Assembly: GCA_900318685.1 (NCBI GenBank)
Contig: ONLL01000006.1
Location: 62,001-126,000 of the forward strand
Reading direction: 5' to 3'
Length of the DNA stretch: 64,000 nucleotides
Source: an uncultured Prevotellaceae bacterium
GTDB lineage: Bacteria; Bacteroidota; Bacteroidia; Bacteroidales; Bacteroidaceae
The position numbers and the translations under genes were made by a program. Below the pieces are notes generated by a model. That model did not search any database and had not been told where the DNA came from. It worked only from the letters and a program-made list of their open reading frames with translations. This document shows, piece after piece, positions 50,838 through 59,584 of this stretch (positions within the stretch are counted from its first letter, which is position 1; each line of letters begins with the position of its first letter).

Positions 50838-52058
50838 TTATTTGTTTTCTGGTTTAAACAACAATGCGAAGGCAACACCTATTACGCAGGCGTAGGCAGC
50901 AAAGATATACCATGCCGACTGCCAGCTGCTGGCGTTGTTGACCACCGTCTGAGCAGCAATCATACCCAGGGAAGCTCCCACGCCATTGGTCATCAGCATA
51001 AAGAGACCCTGAGCACTGGAACGGATGGTCTCATCCGTACGGCTCTCGACGAAGAGCGAACCTGAGATATTGAAGAAGTCGAAGGCAACGCCATAGACAA
51101 TCATCGAGAGAATAAAGAGCCAGATGCCACTGCCAGGATTACCCAGTCCGAAGAAGGCAAAGCGGAACACCCATCCGAACATAGCGATGAGCATCACCTT
51201 CTTGATGCCGAAGCGCTTCATGAAGAAGGGTATGAGCAGGATACAAGCAGTCTCACTAATCTGCGAAAGCGAAATCAGGATGTTGGTGTGCTGCACGCCG
51301 AAGGTATCAGCATACTGCGGGTCAGAGCCAAAGCTGTTGATGAACACATTGGCATAGCCGTTGGAGATTTGCAGGCATACACCAAGCAGCAGCGAGAAGA
51401 TGAAGAAGATGGCCATCTCCTTCTGGCGGAACAAGCTGAATGCCTTAAGTCCCAGAGCATCGGAAAGCGACTGCTTCTCCTGACTCTTCTTCACAGGACA
51501 TACAGGCAGCGTAAAAGAATAACCGAAGAGGACGATGCTAAGAAGTCCGGAAGCCAGGAACTGGTTCTGGTTATCCTGGAAGCCCATAATATCGACGAAA
51601 AGCATCATCAGGATAAAGCCTACGGTACCAAAGACGCGAATAGGCGGGAAATCCTTGACGGTGTCCATTCCAGCCTGTGTCAATCCATTGAAAGCAACTG
51701 AATTGGCAAGTGCAATAGTGGGCATGAAGAAGGCCACGCTAAAGGAGTAAAGCGTAAACAAGGGACCAAACTGGGTTTCGGCACCATTAGAATAGCCGTA
51801 CCAAGCAGCGGCCATCATAAAGAGTCCGGCCAGAAGGTGGCAGATGCCCAGCATTTTCTGTGCCTGCACCCAGCGGTCGGCAATGATGCCAATGAGGGCA
51901 GGCATGAAGATGGACACAAAGCCCTGAACCGAGTAGAACCACCCGATGTTGTCGCCAAAGCCGAGGTTCGACAGGTAACGACCCATACAAGTCAAATAAG
52001 CTCCCCAGACAGCAAACTCCAGGAAGTTCATGATTGATAAGCGCACTTTCAAATTCAT
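50838..52058 (-). CDS. nupG: Nucleoside:proton symporter, NupG-like MFS
   Basis: 406 residues, 12 helices. MNFLEFAVWGAYLTCMGRYL and YSVQGFVSIFMPALIGIIAD are typical of the NupG/XapB family; the second half has FFMKRFGIKKVMLIAMFGWV and FDFFNISGSLFVESR. It imports nucleosides. It lies ten bases before the BFN gene. Confidence 0.92.
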   Translation of the reverse strand: MNLKVRLSIMNFLEFAVWGAYLTCMGRYLSNLGFGDNIGWFYSVQGFVSIFMPALIGIIADRWVQAQKMLGICHLLAGLFMMAAAWYGYSNGAETQFGPLFTLYSFSVAFFMPTIALANSVAFNGLTQAGMDTVKDFPPIRVFGTVGFILMMLFVDIMGFQDNQNQFLASGLLSIVLFGYSFTLPVCPVKKSQEKQSLSDALGLKAFSLFRQKEMAIFFIFSLLLGVCLQISNGYANVFINSFGSDPQYADTFGVQHTNILISLSQISETACILLIPFFMKRFGIKKVMLIAMFGWVFRFAFFGLGNPGSGIWLFILSMIVYGVAFDFFNISGSLFVESRTDETIRSSAQGLFMLMTNGVGASLGMIAAQTVVNNASSWQSAWYIFAAYACVIGVAFALLFKPENK

Positions 52059-52072
52059 ATCTCCGATAGTTT

Positions 52073-52291
52073 TTAGTTAATGATTCTATTATTATGGTAC
52101 GCGCGCAAGATGCCATCGTCATCACGGCGCAATACTATCTGCCCCGCCATCCACTCGGTCTGGGGCAGCTCCTCTGTCAAGGGGTAGCAGCTGACCACCT
52201 TCCCCTCCTGCATCTCTATCACTGAGAGGGTCTGGCATGTCCCGTTCTCCAGAATCGTCTCGTGAGAGGCGATCCGTCGTAGTCTTTTCAT
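52073..52291 (-). CDS. Conserved-looking small protein overlapping the end of the DUF4296 gene
   Basis: 72 residues from the ATG at 52291 (MKRLRRIASHETILENGTCQ, then VIEMQEGKVVSCYPLTEELP and TEWMAGQIVL). It resembles a short Bacteroidota protein with a PLTEE-TEW pattern that I recall without a name. It overlaps the DUF4296 frame by 170 bases in another frame; its own sequence looks protein-like, whereas the overlapping DUF4296 tail looks biased. Function unknown. Confidence 0.55.
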   Translation of the reverse strand: MKRLRRIASHETILENGTCQTLSVIEMQEGKVVSCYPLTEELPQTEWMAGQIVLRRDDDGILRAYHNNRIIN

Positions 52292-53060
52292 CTTGTGTAT
52301 GGAAACGAATAAGTTGAACATTGCTCAAGAACAGCAGTCGCGTGGACGTCGACGACTCGAAGGCGTTATCCAGATAGAAGAATCCCTTCACAGTTTTGAT
52401 GACCCTCGTCGTATCGCCAGGCACCCTCAGTTGGCTCACCCCTGAAGTGGAGAAATGCAGATTACGGCTCACCACCGTATCACCATAGTCCACCGAAATG
52501 TAAGCCATACCGTTCTTGTTGCCCGTCTGATACATATAGTCACTCATGAACATCAGCATCAGCTCGTCACCATGCCTATAAGTGGAATCACTTTCTACGT
52601 GAAACTCCCACCTGTTGTAGGGAGGCATGGGCAACAATAAGGCTGTCGCCCTGTCCGACCAGACATTGGCAGTGTCACCAGTAGCATTGAAGCGGGCATA
52701 CTTGCCTATCTCACCTTCTGATGCTCCAAGCACCAATGCCTGCTCGTCAAGCCTCTCCGACACCCGCTGGAAGATGGGATCGAAGCGGTCGGCACGGGTA
52801 TAATAATACACCAGCGATGAATCGAATTCGGCCTGGGTCACCCCATGTCGTTTGAGTACTGCCTCTGTATAGAGTGCCGTATTGTACTCGCGTTCTTCAT
52901 AGGAGAACTTGTCCTGCTGAGCCATCGCTTTGGCCATATAATAGTCGACGAGTATATCCTCCATATCACCGGGTTGGATATACTTACTTGGCGTTCCCGG
53001 CTTGCATGCAGCCAGCATCAGGAATATGCCAACGACTGTCAATGCGCCTGTTCTATTCAC
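52122..53060 (-). CDS. DUF4296 lipoprotein with an overlapping tail
   Basis: 312 codons. Lipobox LAAC after a signal segment; DMEDILVDYYMAKAMAQQDK and LYTEAVLKRHGVTQAEFDSS are DUF4296 family features. From about residue 257 the sequence turns to RLSRDDSGERDMPDPLSDRD-type composition, which is the shadow of the 72-codon frame. Either the stop was lost or the overlap is real. It overlaps lspA by eight bases. Role unknown, probably outer-membrane-facing. Confidence 0.8.
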   Translation of the reverse strand: MNRTGALTVVGIFLMLAACKPGTPSKYIQPGDMEDILVDYYMAKAMAQQDKFSYEEREYNTALYTEAVLKRHGVTQAEFDSSLVYYYTRADRFDPIFQRVSERLDEQALVLGASEGEIGKYARFNATGDTANVWSDRATALLLPMPPYNRWEFHVESDSTYRHGDELMLMFMSDYMYQTGNKNGMAYISVDYGDTVVSRNLHFSTSGVSQLRVPGDTTRVIKTVKGFFYLDNAFESSTSTRLLFLSNVQLIRFHTQDEKTTTDRLSRDDSGERDMPDPLSDRDAGGEGGQLLPLDRGAAPDRVDGGADSIAP

Positions 53061-53679
53061 GTTTCAGCGATAGCTTTGCCAATTCTTTTCTATAGAAGAG
53101 CAGCAGTACCACCACACCTACTGATATGCTCGAGTCTGCGAAGTTAAACACTGGGCTGAAGAATATGAACTCCTCCCCACCCCAGAAAGGCATCCATTGT
53201 GGCCAGGTGGTCTGTATGATGGGGAAGTAGAACATGTCGACAACCTTTCCCATAAGGAATCCGGCATAGCCATTGCCCATACCGACCCATTGGCTGACAT
53301 GCAACGGTGTGGATGTCTCAAAGCCCAGACCATAGAACATGCAGTCAATCAGGTTGCCAGCTGCTCCTGCCAGCACCATCGACAGACATACGACATATCC
53401 CCATCTAGCCTTCTGGCGCGCCTGCAGCCAGATGTAATAGCTCAGGAAACCTATGGCCACCACACGGAAAAGTGACAGCGCCAGCTTTGAGCCTATCTGC
53501 ATGCCGTAGGCCATGCCGTTATTCTCGATGAAGGTAATGTAGAACCAGTCAGTCACCCTGATACTTTCATGAAGCGCCATATTGGTCTTCACCAAGACTT
53601 TGATGACCTGGTCGACGAGCAGGATGGCAATAATGAGTATCACCGCCATCCGCCCACGAGTTATCAGCCGATTGTTCAC
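53053..53679 (-). CDS. lspA: Lipoprotein signal peptidase
   Basis: 208 residues, four helices. Catalytic aspartates are in GAAGNLIDCMFYG and FNFADSSISVG. It cleaves prolipoproteins such as the several lipoproteins encoded here. It is longer than the E. coli enzyme, with an insertion between the two motifs, as usual in Bacteroidota. It overlaps dksA-like and DUF4296 genes. Confidence 0.94.
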   Translation of the reverse strand: MNNRLITRGRMAVILIIAILLVDQVIKVLVKTNMALHESIRVTDWFYITFIENNGMAYGMQIGSKLALSLFRVVAIGFLSYYIWLQARQKARWGYVVCLSMVLAGAAGNLIDCMFYGLGFETSTPLHVSQWVGMGNGYAGFLMGKVVDMFYFPIIQTTWPQWMPFWGGEEFIFFSPVFNFADSSISVGVVVLLLFYRKELAKLSLKRE

Positions 53680-54062
53680 CTGCGTCGCTTCTCGAGTTCT
53701 TTAGACTCCACGCTCAGCGTAGCATGGGGCACAGCACGCAGCCGCTCTGCAGGAATGAGTTTGCCTGTGATGCGGTCAATGCCGTAGGTCTTGTTGTCTA
53801 TGCGCACCAATGCAGCTTTCAGTCCCTGAATGAACTTCTGCTGACGGGCAGCAAACTCCATCAAATCTTCCTTCGACTGGGTCTCGCTGCCTTCCTCCAA
53901 AGCTTTGTAGGTAGGCGACGTATCGTCGACATCGTTTGAGTCACGATTGGTCAGCGAGTCCATCATCTGGTCGTAGTCTCGCTTGGCTAGCGCCAGTTTC
54001 TCCAAGATAATCTGACGGAACTCCTCAAGTTCCTCATCAGTGTAGCGTGTTTTCTCTGACAT
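53676..54062 (-). CDS. DksA/TraR family protein without zinc cysteines
   Basis: 128 residues. The coiled coil (EELEEFRQIILEKLALAKRD) and the YGIDRITGKLIPAERLRAVP segment are of the DksA/TraR type, but every zinc-finger cysteine is replaced. It may bind the RNA polymerase secondary channel. It lies six bases after ileS and overlaps lspA by four. Confidence 0.85.
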   Translation of the reverse strand: MSEKTRYTDEELEEFRQIILEKLALAKRDYDQMMDSLTNRDSNDVDDTSPTYKALEEGSETQSKEDLMEFAARQQKFIQGLKAALVRIDNKTYGIDRITGKLIPAERLRAVPHATLSVESKELEKRRR

Positions 54063-54067
54063 AATTA

Positions 54068-57000
54068 TTAGGATTTAGTAATTTTGATGTTTAGTTTAAA
54101 GTCGTCAAATTCTGTTTCTTGTCCGTCATTGGCCTCCAGGACAATGCTGTCGGCCAGCACCTGCCGTGCGATGTAATCACCAAAGGCATCGACAGCCTTG
54201 GTTACAGCATCATTTGGCTCAATGCTGACGTTGATATGGTCGGTGATGATCAGTCCGCTGCTCTTGCGCATGTTCTGAATACGGTTCACCAGCTCTCGAG
54301 CCATACCCTCTGCCCGCAGCTCATCAGTCTGCGTGATGTCGAGGGCAACGGTGAGGTTACCATCATTGCCGACGAGCCATCCAGGAATATCCTCGCTGAT
54401 AATTTCCATATCGGCAGCCTCAACGGTGAGTTGCTGTCCTTCCACCTCTACGGTAAGGGTGCCTTGCTGCTCCAGCAGGGCAATCTGCTCCTGCGACAAT
54501 GCATCCATCGCTGCGGCAACGCCCTTCATCAGTTTACCGAACTTCTTGCCCATGACGCGGAAGTTGCACTTTACCTTCTTCACCAAGATGCCTTGACCCT
54601 CCACAAACTTCAGCTCCTTCACATTCACCTCCTGGAGGATGATGTGCTTCACAGTCTCAATATCTTCTCGCTGCTGAGCATCCACAGGAGGAACCATCAG
54701 CGTCTGCAGGGGCTGCTTCACCTTGATACCTTCCTTGCGGCGCAGTGCCAGTACGATCGACGTGATGCGCTGGGCAATGTCCATGCGCTTCTCCAGATCA
54801 ACATTTACTAATGTCAGGTCAGCCTTCGGGAAGAAGTCCAGGTGTACGGAGTCACACTTGCCGCCGAGGTCACGATAGAGCCGGTCGGCAAAGAAGGGAG
54901 CCATCGGTGCCAGGAGCTTCGACACAGTGAGCAGACACTCATAAAGCGTCTGGTAGGCAGCCAGTTTGTCATTGTCCATCTCCTTACCCCAGAAGCGTTT
55001 CTTGTTCAGTCGCACGAACCAGTTCGAAAGTTCCGTATCGACGAAATTATCAATCATGCGCCCTGCACGTGTAGGATTGAAGTTATCCAGCTCCTCAGTG
55101 ACATTCTTCACCAGCGTGTTCAGGCAAGAGAGGATCCAGCGGTCGAACTCAGGACGCTCAGCCACAGGAATCTGCGGTGTGGCTGGGTCGAAGTTGTCGA
55201 CGTTGGCATACATAGCAAAGAGCGAATAGGTGTTATAGAGCGTTCCAAAGAACTTTCCTCGCACTTCAGCTACTCCTGCGGGGTCGAACTTGAGGTTATC
55301 CCAAGGCTCGGAGTTGGTCATCATATAGAAACGCACGGCATCCGATCCATACTTCTCGATCATCTCGAAAGGATTCACCACGTTGCCCTTGTGCTTCGAC
55401 ATCTTGTCGCCCTTGGCATCGAGTACGAGGCCAGTGCTGACTACGTTCTTGAATGCTACCGAGTCGAAGATCATCGTTGCAATGGCATGAAGGGTGAAGA
55501 ACCAACCGCGTGTCTGGTCGACACCCTCGTTGATATAGTCAGCGGGATAGAACTTGCGCTCATCGATGAGTTCCTTGTTCTCAAACGGGTAGTGCAGCTG
55601 AGCATAAGGCATAGAGCCAGAGTCGAACCAAACGTCAATCAGGTCGCTCTCTCTCTTCATGGGCTTGCCGCTTGGCGACACCAATTTAATATAGTCGACA
55701 TAGGGACGATGCACGTCGATGCGATCGTAGTTCTCCTGACTCATGTCGCCTGGCACGAAACCGTTCTCCTTCAGAGGGTTCTTGTCCATAACGCCTGCTG
55801 CTACGGCCTTCTCTATCTCGTTGTAGAGCTCTTCGAGGCTGCCGATGCAGATTTCTTCGCCGTCTTCGCTGCGCCAGATGGGCAGAGGTGTGCCCCAGAA
55901 ACGCGAGCGCGACAGGTTCCAGTCATTCAGGTTATCGAGCCAGTTGCCAAAACGCCCACTGCCCGTCGACTCTGGATGCCAGCCTATGGTCTTGTTCAGT
56001 TCGCTCATGCGCTCTTTCATCGACGAGCTCTTGATGAACCAAGAGTCGAGAGGATAGTAGAGCACAGGTTTGTCAGTACGCCAGCAATGAGGATAGTTAT
56101 GCACATGCTTCTCGATCTTATAGGCCTTATCCTGAGCCTTCAGATCCATGCAGATGCTTATGTCGAGCGTCTCGTCCTTATCCGTAAGGTTCTCGTCATA
56201 GGCATTCTTCACGTAGCGACCAGCAAACTTCTGCCATTCGTCGACGTTGACATATTTAGCCACGAAGTCGGGGTCGAGGTCTTCAATGAGATAGTACTTA
56301 CCCTGCAGGTCAACCACAGGACGCTCATTACCCTTCTTGTCGATGAGCACGATAGGACATATGCCAGCCTGCTTGGCCACAAATGCGTCGTCGGCACCGA
56401 AGTTGGGCGCGATATGCACGATACCGGCACCGTCCTCTGTAGTGACATAGTCACCGGGGATGACGCGGAAGGCATCACCCATGGGCTTGATGGCAGGCAT
56501 CAGCTGCTCGTACTCCATTCCCACGAGGTCAGTGCCCTTATAGCGTCCCACGATGCGGAAGGGCATGAATTTCTCTCCTTTCTTATATTCGGGCATCTCG
56601 CCGCCATCGGTGATATTACCCTCTGGAGCCAGATAGGCGTTCAGACGAGCTTCAGCCAGCACAATGGTAATGGGTTTGGCGGTGTAGGGATTATATGTGT
56701 TTACAGCCACATAGTCGATCTTCGGACCTACGCAGAGTGCCGAGTTGGCAGCCAGTGTCCAAGGCGTAGTCGTCCAGGCAAGGAAATAGGCTGTACCCCA
56801 CCCTGTCATCTCAGGCTTGGGGTTCTTCATCTTAAACAGTGCCGTGCACGTCGTGTCCTTCACGTCACGATAGCATCCCGGCTGGTTCAGCTCGTGACTC
56901 GACAATCCTGTACCAGCAGCAGGTGAATAGGGCTGTATGGTGTAGCCCTTGTAGAGCAGTCCTTTCTGATAGAACTGTTTCAGCAGCCACCAGAGGGTCT

Positions 57001-57490
57001 CAATGTACTTATTGTCATAAGTAATGTAAGGATGATCCAGGTCGACGAAGTATCCCATACGCTCCGTCAGGTCGCGCCACTCCTTCGTGTAGGTCATCAC
57101 GTTCTCGCGACACTTCTGGTTGTAATCCTCCGTCGAGATGTAACGAGGTGACTCAGGATTGTCGATGTCGGCCTTGGTGATGCCGAGTGCCTTCTCCACA
57201 CTCAGCTCCACAGGCAGACCGTGGGTGTCCCAGCCAGCCTTGCGCTTCACCTGGAAGCCCTGCATCGTACGATAGCGGTTGAAGGTATCTTTCAAGGCAC
57301 GACCCAGCACATGGTGAATGCCGGGATGACCGTTGGCCGAGGGAGGACCCTCGAAGAACACAAATTGCGGACATCCCTCACGCTCGTCGACAGAGCGGTG
57401 GAAGATGTCTTCCTGCATCCACTTCTCCAGCATCTCCTTGTTCACCTGTGTCAGGTTCAAACCTGTGTATTCTGCGAATCTTTTTGCCAT
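54068..57490 (-). CDS. ileS: Isoleucyl-tRNA synthetase
   Basis: 1,140 residues from the ATG at 57490 (MAKRFAEYTGLNLTQ). The HIGH motif is GHPGIHHVLGRALKD-like, KMSKS is DKMSKHKGNVVNP, and the editing domain lies between. It is of the large eukaryotic/archaeal-like type common in Bacteroidota, with a long C-terminal region. It heads a ten-gene operon through DUF3256. The alternate start at 57520 overlaps the -7 box and is rejected. Confidence 0.97.
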   Translation of the reverse strand: MAKRFAEYTGLNLTQVNKEMLEKWMQEDIFHRSVDEREGCPQFVFFEGPPSANGHPGIHHVLGRALKDTFNRYRTMQGFQVKRKAGWDTHGLPVELSVEKALGITKADIDNPESPRYISTEDYNQKCRENVMTYTKEWRDLTERMGYFVDLDHPYITYDNKYIETLWWLLKQFYQKGLLYKGYTIQPYSPAAGTGLSSHELNQPGCYRDVKDTTCTALFKMKNPKPEMTGWGTAYFLAWTTTPWTLAANSALCVGPKIDYVAVNTYNPYTAKPITIVLAEARLNAYLAPEGNITDGGEMPEYKKGEKFMPFRIVGRYKGTDLVGMEYEQLMPAIKPMGDAFRVIPGDYVTTEDGAGIVHIAPNFGADDAFVAKQAGICPIVLIDKKGNERPVVDLQGKYYLIEDLDPDFVAKYVNVDEWQKFAGRYVKNAYDENLTDKDETLDISICMDLKAQDKAYKIEKHVHNYPHCWRTDKPVLYYPLDSWFIKSSSMKERMSELNKTIGWHPESTGSGRFGNWLDNLNDWNLSRSRFWGTPLPIWRSEDGEEICIGSLEELYNEIEKAVAAGVMDKNPLKENGFVPGDMSQENYDRIDVHRPYVDYIKLVSPSGKPMKRESDLIDVWFDSGSMPYAQLHYPFENKELIDERKFYPADYINEGVDQTRGWFFTLHAIATMIFDSVAFKNVVSTGLVLDAKGDKMSKHKGNVVNPFEMIEKYGSDAVRFYMMTNSEPWDNLKFDPAGVAEVRGKFFGTLYNTYSLFAMYANVDNFDPATPQIPVAERPEFDRWILSCLNTLVKNVTEELDNFNPTRAGRMIDNFVDTELSNWFVRLNKKRFWGKEMDNDKLAAYQTLYECLLTVSKLLAPMAPFFADRLYRDLGGKCDSVHLDFFPKADLTLVNVDLEKRMDIAQRITSIVLALRRKEGIKVKQPLQTLMVPPVDAQQREDIETVKHIILQEVNVKELKFVEGQGILVKKVKCNFRVMGKKFGKLMKGVAAAMDALSQEQIALLEQQGTLTVEVEGQQLTVEAADMEIISEDIPGWLVGNDGNLTVALDITQTDELRAEGMARELVNRIQNMRKSSGLIITDHINVSIEPNDAVTKAVDAFGDYIARQVLADSIVLEANDGQETEFDDFKLNIKITKS

Positions 57491-57517
57491 AATTTCTCTT
57501 GCTTGTTTTTGAAGGTG

Positions 57518-57525
57518 CAAAGGTA
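57518..57525 (-). promoter_or_regulatory. -7 box of the ileS operon
   Basis: TACCTTTG on the minus strand, 27 bases before the ileS ATG. No clear -33 element. No T-box-like leader fits in this space. Confidence 0.6.
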
Positions 57526-57589
57526 CGCATTTTTTTTAGTTTGACGAAGAATTATCGCTGAAAAATTCGTTTATTTGAAGATTTCTTTG

Positions 57590-57597
57590 TACTTTTG
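57590..57597 (+). promoter_or_regulatory. -7 box of uxuA
   Basis: TACTTTTG 44 bases before the uxuA ATG. The nearest TTTG is only 12 bases upstream, so the -33 element is uncertain; a regulator may assist. Confidence 0.45.
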
Positions 57598-57641
57598 CAG
57601 GCAAAACAACATTCATTCACATCTACGAAACAAGGGAAACT

Positions 57642-58901
57642 ATGGAAAGAACATGGAGATGGTTTGGCAAGAAAGACAAAATCACACTTGCCATGCTTAG
57701 ACAAATCGGCGTAGAGGGCATCGTAACAGCCCTTCACGACGTGCCTCTGGGCGAAGTATGGACACGCGAAAAGATTCGTGATCTGCGCCAGTACATCGAG
57801 AGCTACGGCATGCGATGGAGCGTGGTGGAGAGTCTTCCTGTGGTGGAGACTATCAAATACGGCGGTCCCGACCGCGACCACCAGATTGAAGTATACAAGG
57901 AAAGCCTGCGCAACCTCTCGGCCGAAGGCATCCACTGCATCTGCTACAACTTCATGCCTGTGCTCGACTGGGCGCGCACCGACCTGCTGCATATTAATCC
58001 CAACGGCTCGACGAACCTCTATTTCAACTATGCTGAATTTGCCTATTTCGACATTTTCATTCTCAAGCGCGCAGGCGCGCGTGAGGAATGGGCTGCCCTC
58101 GAGCTGAGAAACGAGAAGGGAGAGAAAATCGAGCGCGACATCCTGGCTGAGGTTGATGAGCTGGCCAAGTCGATGACACCCGAGAAAGAACATAAGCTGG
58201 TGGAGAACATCGTCATTAAGACGCAGGGCTTCGTCTCAGGCAACTTCAGCGAGAACGATGAGGCACCCGTCCAGAAGTTCCGCGAGTTCCTCGACCTGTA
58301 CAAGGGTATCGACAAGAAGCAATTGCGCGAGAACATGAAATATTTCCTTGAGGCCATCATGCCCACCTGCGAGGAGTGCGACATGCTGATGTGCGTTCAT
58401 CCTGACGATCCTCCCATCGAGATTCTCGGATTGCCACGCATCGTGCGAACCGTCGACGACATCCGCTGGTTCCTCAATGCTGTGCCCAACCGCCGCAACG
58501 GCCTGACCTTCTGCGCCGGCAGTCTTTCGGCTGGCACCTACAACAATGTGGTGGAGATGGCTCGTGAGTTTGCCCCACGCACACATTTCGTGCACCTGCG
58601 CTCCTGTCATATCTTCCCCAACGGCGATTTCACTGAAGCTTCTCATCTCGGAGGACGTGCCGACATCATCGAGCTGTGTCGTATCTTCGAGCAGGAGAAC
58701 CCACAGCTGCCTATGCGTGTGGATCACGGTATGACATTCACCGACGAACCTGGAGGCATCATGGATGAGAGCAGTCACGGCCACAATGCCGGCTACACTC
58801 TCCTCGGCCGTATGTTCGCCCTCGGACAGGTGCAGGGCATTCTCGCCACTGTCGACCGCGAGCTGGGCATCGAATACAAACAGCCCGGTTTCTTTGATTA
58901 A
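57642..58901 (+). CDS. uxuA: Mannonate dehydratase
   Basis: 419 residues. Dehydrates D-mannonate to 2-keto-3-deoxygluconate in hexuronate degradation. MERTWRWFGKKDKITLAMLR is the family start; metal and active-site segments include HPDDPPIEILGLPRIV, FCAGSLSAGTYNNVVEMA, FVHLRSCHIFPNGDFTEASH and RVDHGMTFTDE. Its partner uxuB lies 3.9 kb downstream, on the same strand, separated by AT-rich genes. Confidence 0.96.
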   Translation: MERTWRWFGKKDKITLAMLRQIGVEGIVTALHDVPLGEVWTREKIRDLRQYIESYGMRWSVVESLPVVETIKYGGPDRDHQIEVYKESLRNLSAEGIHCICYNFMPVLDWARTDLLHINPNGSTNLYFNYAEFAYFDIFILKRAGAREEWAALELRNEKGEKIERDILAEVDELAKSMTPEKEHKLVENIVIKTQGFVSGNFSENDEAPVQKFREFLDLYKGIDKKQLRENMKYFLEAIMPTCEECDMLMCVHPDDPPIEILGLPRIVRTVDDIRWFLNAVPNRRNGLTFCAGSLSAGTYNNVVEMAREFAPRTHFVHLRSCHIFPNGDFTEASHLGGRADIIELCRIFEQENPQLPMRVDHGMTFTDEPGGIMDESSHGHNAGYTLLGRMFALGQVQGILATVDRELGIEYKQPGFFD

Positions 58902-58926
58902 GGAATCAGCTCTTTTTTATTATACC

Positions 58927-58963
58927 AGAAAAGGCACGGATAATGTGCCTTTTCTGTTTTTGT
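58927..58963 (+). terminator. Terminator of uxuA
   Basis: AGAAAAGGCAC (58927-58937) pairs perfectly with GTGCCTTTTCT (58945-58955), seven-base loop, then GTTTTTG. It may also serve the convergent gene at 58963. Confidence 0.9.
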
Positions 58964-59415
58964 TACATATCACCTGACCAACCATGCCCCAGGTCCCAGT
59001 GCTCATCATAAACGAACTCGAAATATGGGAGGGAGAACTCGTCTTCTATAAGAGCCGTGAGTTCATCTAATATGGGTTCTGCCCAATGGCCTACAAGGAC
59101 TATGAACTTATCGATGTTCCAAGCCACTCGTCCTCTTGACACCTGAGTATAGTCACCTTTAAATTTGGTATCCTCATGTTTGGCCTGAGCTTTGAAGTAT
59201 TCCCTCATGTCCAAAAGAGGGTAATTAATGAAGGGGAGTCCCCTGTCAGCAGCTTCCTCTACCATTTTCGGCGTTATCTCTTTTTTGCGAACGCCAAAGA
59301 AAGATTTGTCCTTTAGGTCGTACCAGAAGATACCGATACAGGGCATCTGTTCATCGAAGGCTTTCATGTCAGCCATCAGCTTCTTACGTTCTTCGTTTGT
59401 AAGCTGAGTCATCAT
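58963..59415 (-). CDS. Conserved hypothetical protein
   Basis: About 150 residues, cytosolic and acidic, no signal. IGIFWYDLKDKSFFGVRKKE, INYPLLDMREYFKAQAK, VSRGRVAWNIDKFIVLVGHW and YFEFVYDEHWDLGHGW suggest a compact conserved domain, but I do not recognise a family. The start at 59415 or 59412 follows a -7 box (TAACTTTG at 59440-59433) by 17 bases. It converges on uxuA. Confidence 0.65.
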   Translation of the reverse strand: MMTQLTNEERKKLMADMKAFDEQMPCIGIFWYDLKDKSFFGVRKKEITPKMVEEAADRGLPFINYPLLDMREYFKAQAKHEDTKFKGDYTQVSRGRVAWNIDKFIVLVGHWAEPILDELTALIEDEFSLPYFEFVYDEHWDLGHGWSGDM

Positions 59416-59432
59416 TCTTTGCAATTTGTGTG

Positions 59433-59440
59433 CAAAGTTA
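59433..59440 (-). promoter_or_regulatory. -7 box of the hypothetical gene at 59 kb
   Basis: TAACTTTG on the minus strand, 17 bases before the ATG. Confidence 0.5.
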
Positions 59441-59512
59441 CAAAAGTTTTTTCAGATTACTTACAAAGAGGAGAGAAAAATGATGAAACTGCAATATTTT
59501 CGCCGATAATTG

Positions 59513-59558
59513 CTTCGGGAGGCCGATGCTAGCAATCAGCAGAGTCGGTCTCCCGAAG
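59513..59558 (-). terminator. Hairpin after the AT-rich secreted gene
   Basis: CTTCGGGAGGCCGA (59513-59526) and TCGGTCTCCCGAAG (59545-59558) form a 14-bp stem with one G-U pair; the loop holds TGCTAGCA. No strong T-run follows on either strand. Confidence 0.6.
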
Positions 59559-59584
59559 TTATAAAGAAGTTAATTGTCTACTCT

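Noticed and set aside
54842..56926. 694-codon frame opposite ileS
   Set aside because: It lies wholly antisense to a firm ileS gene and shows no family motif; long antisense frames are common where third codon positions are GC-rich.
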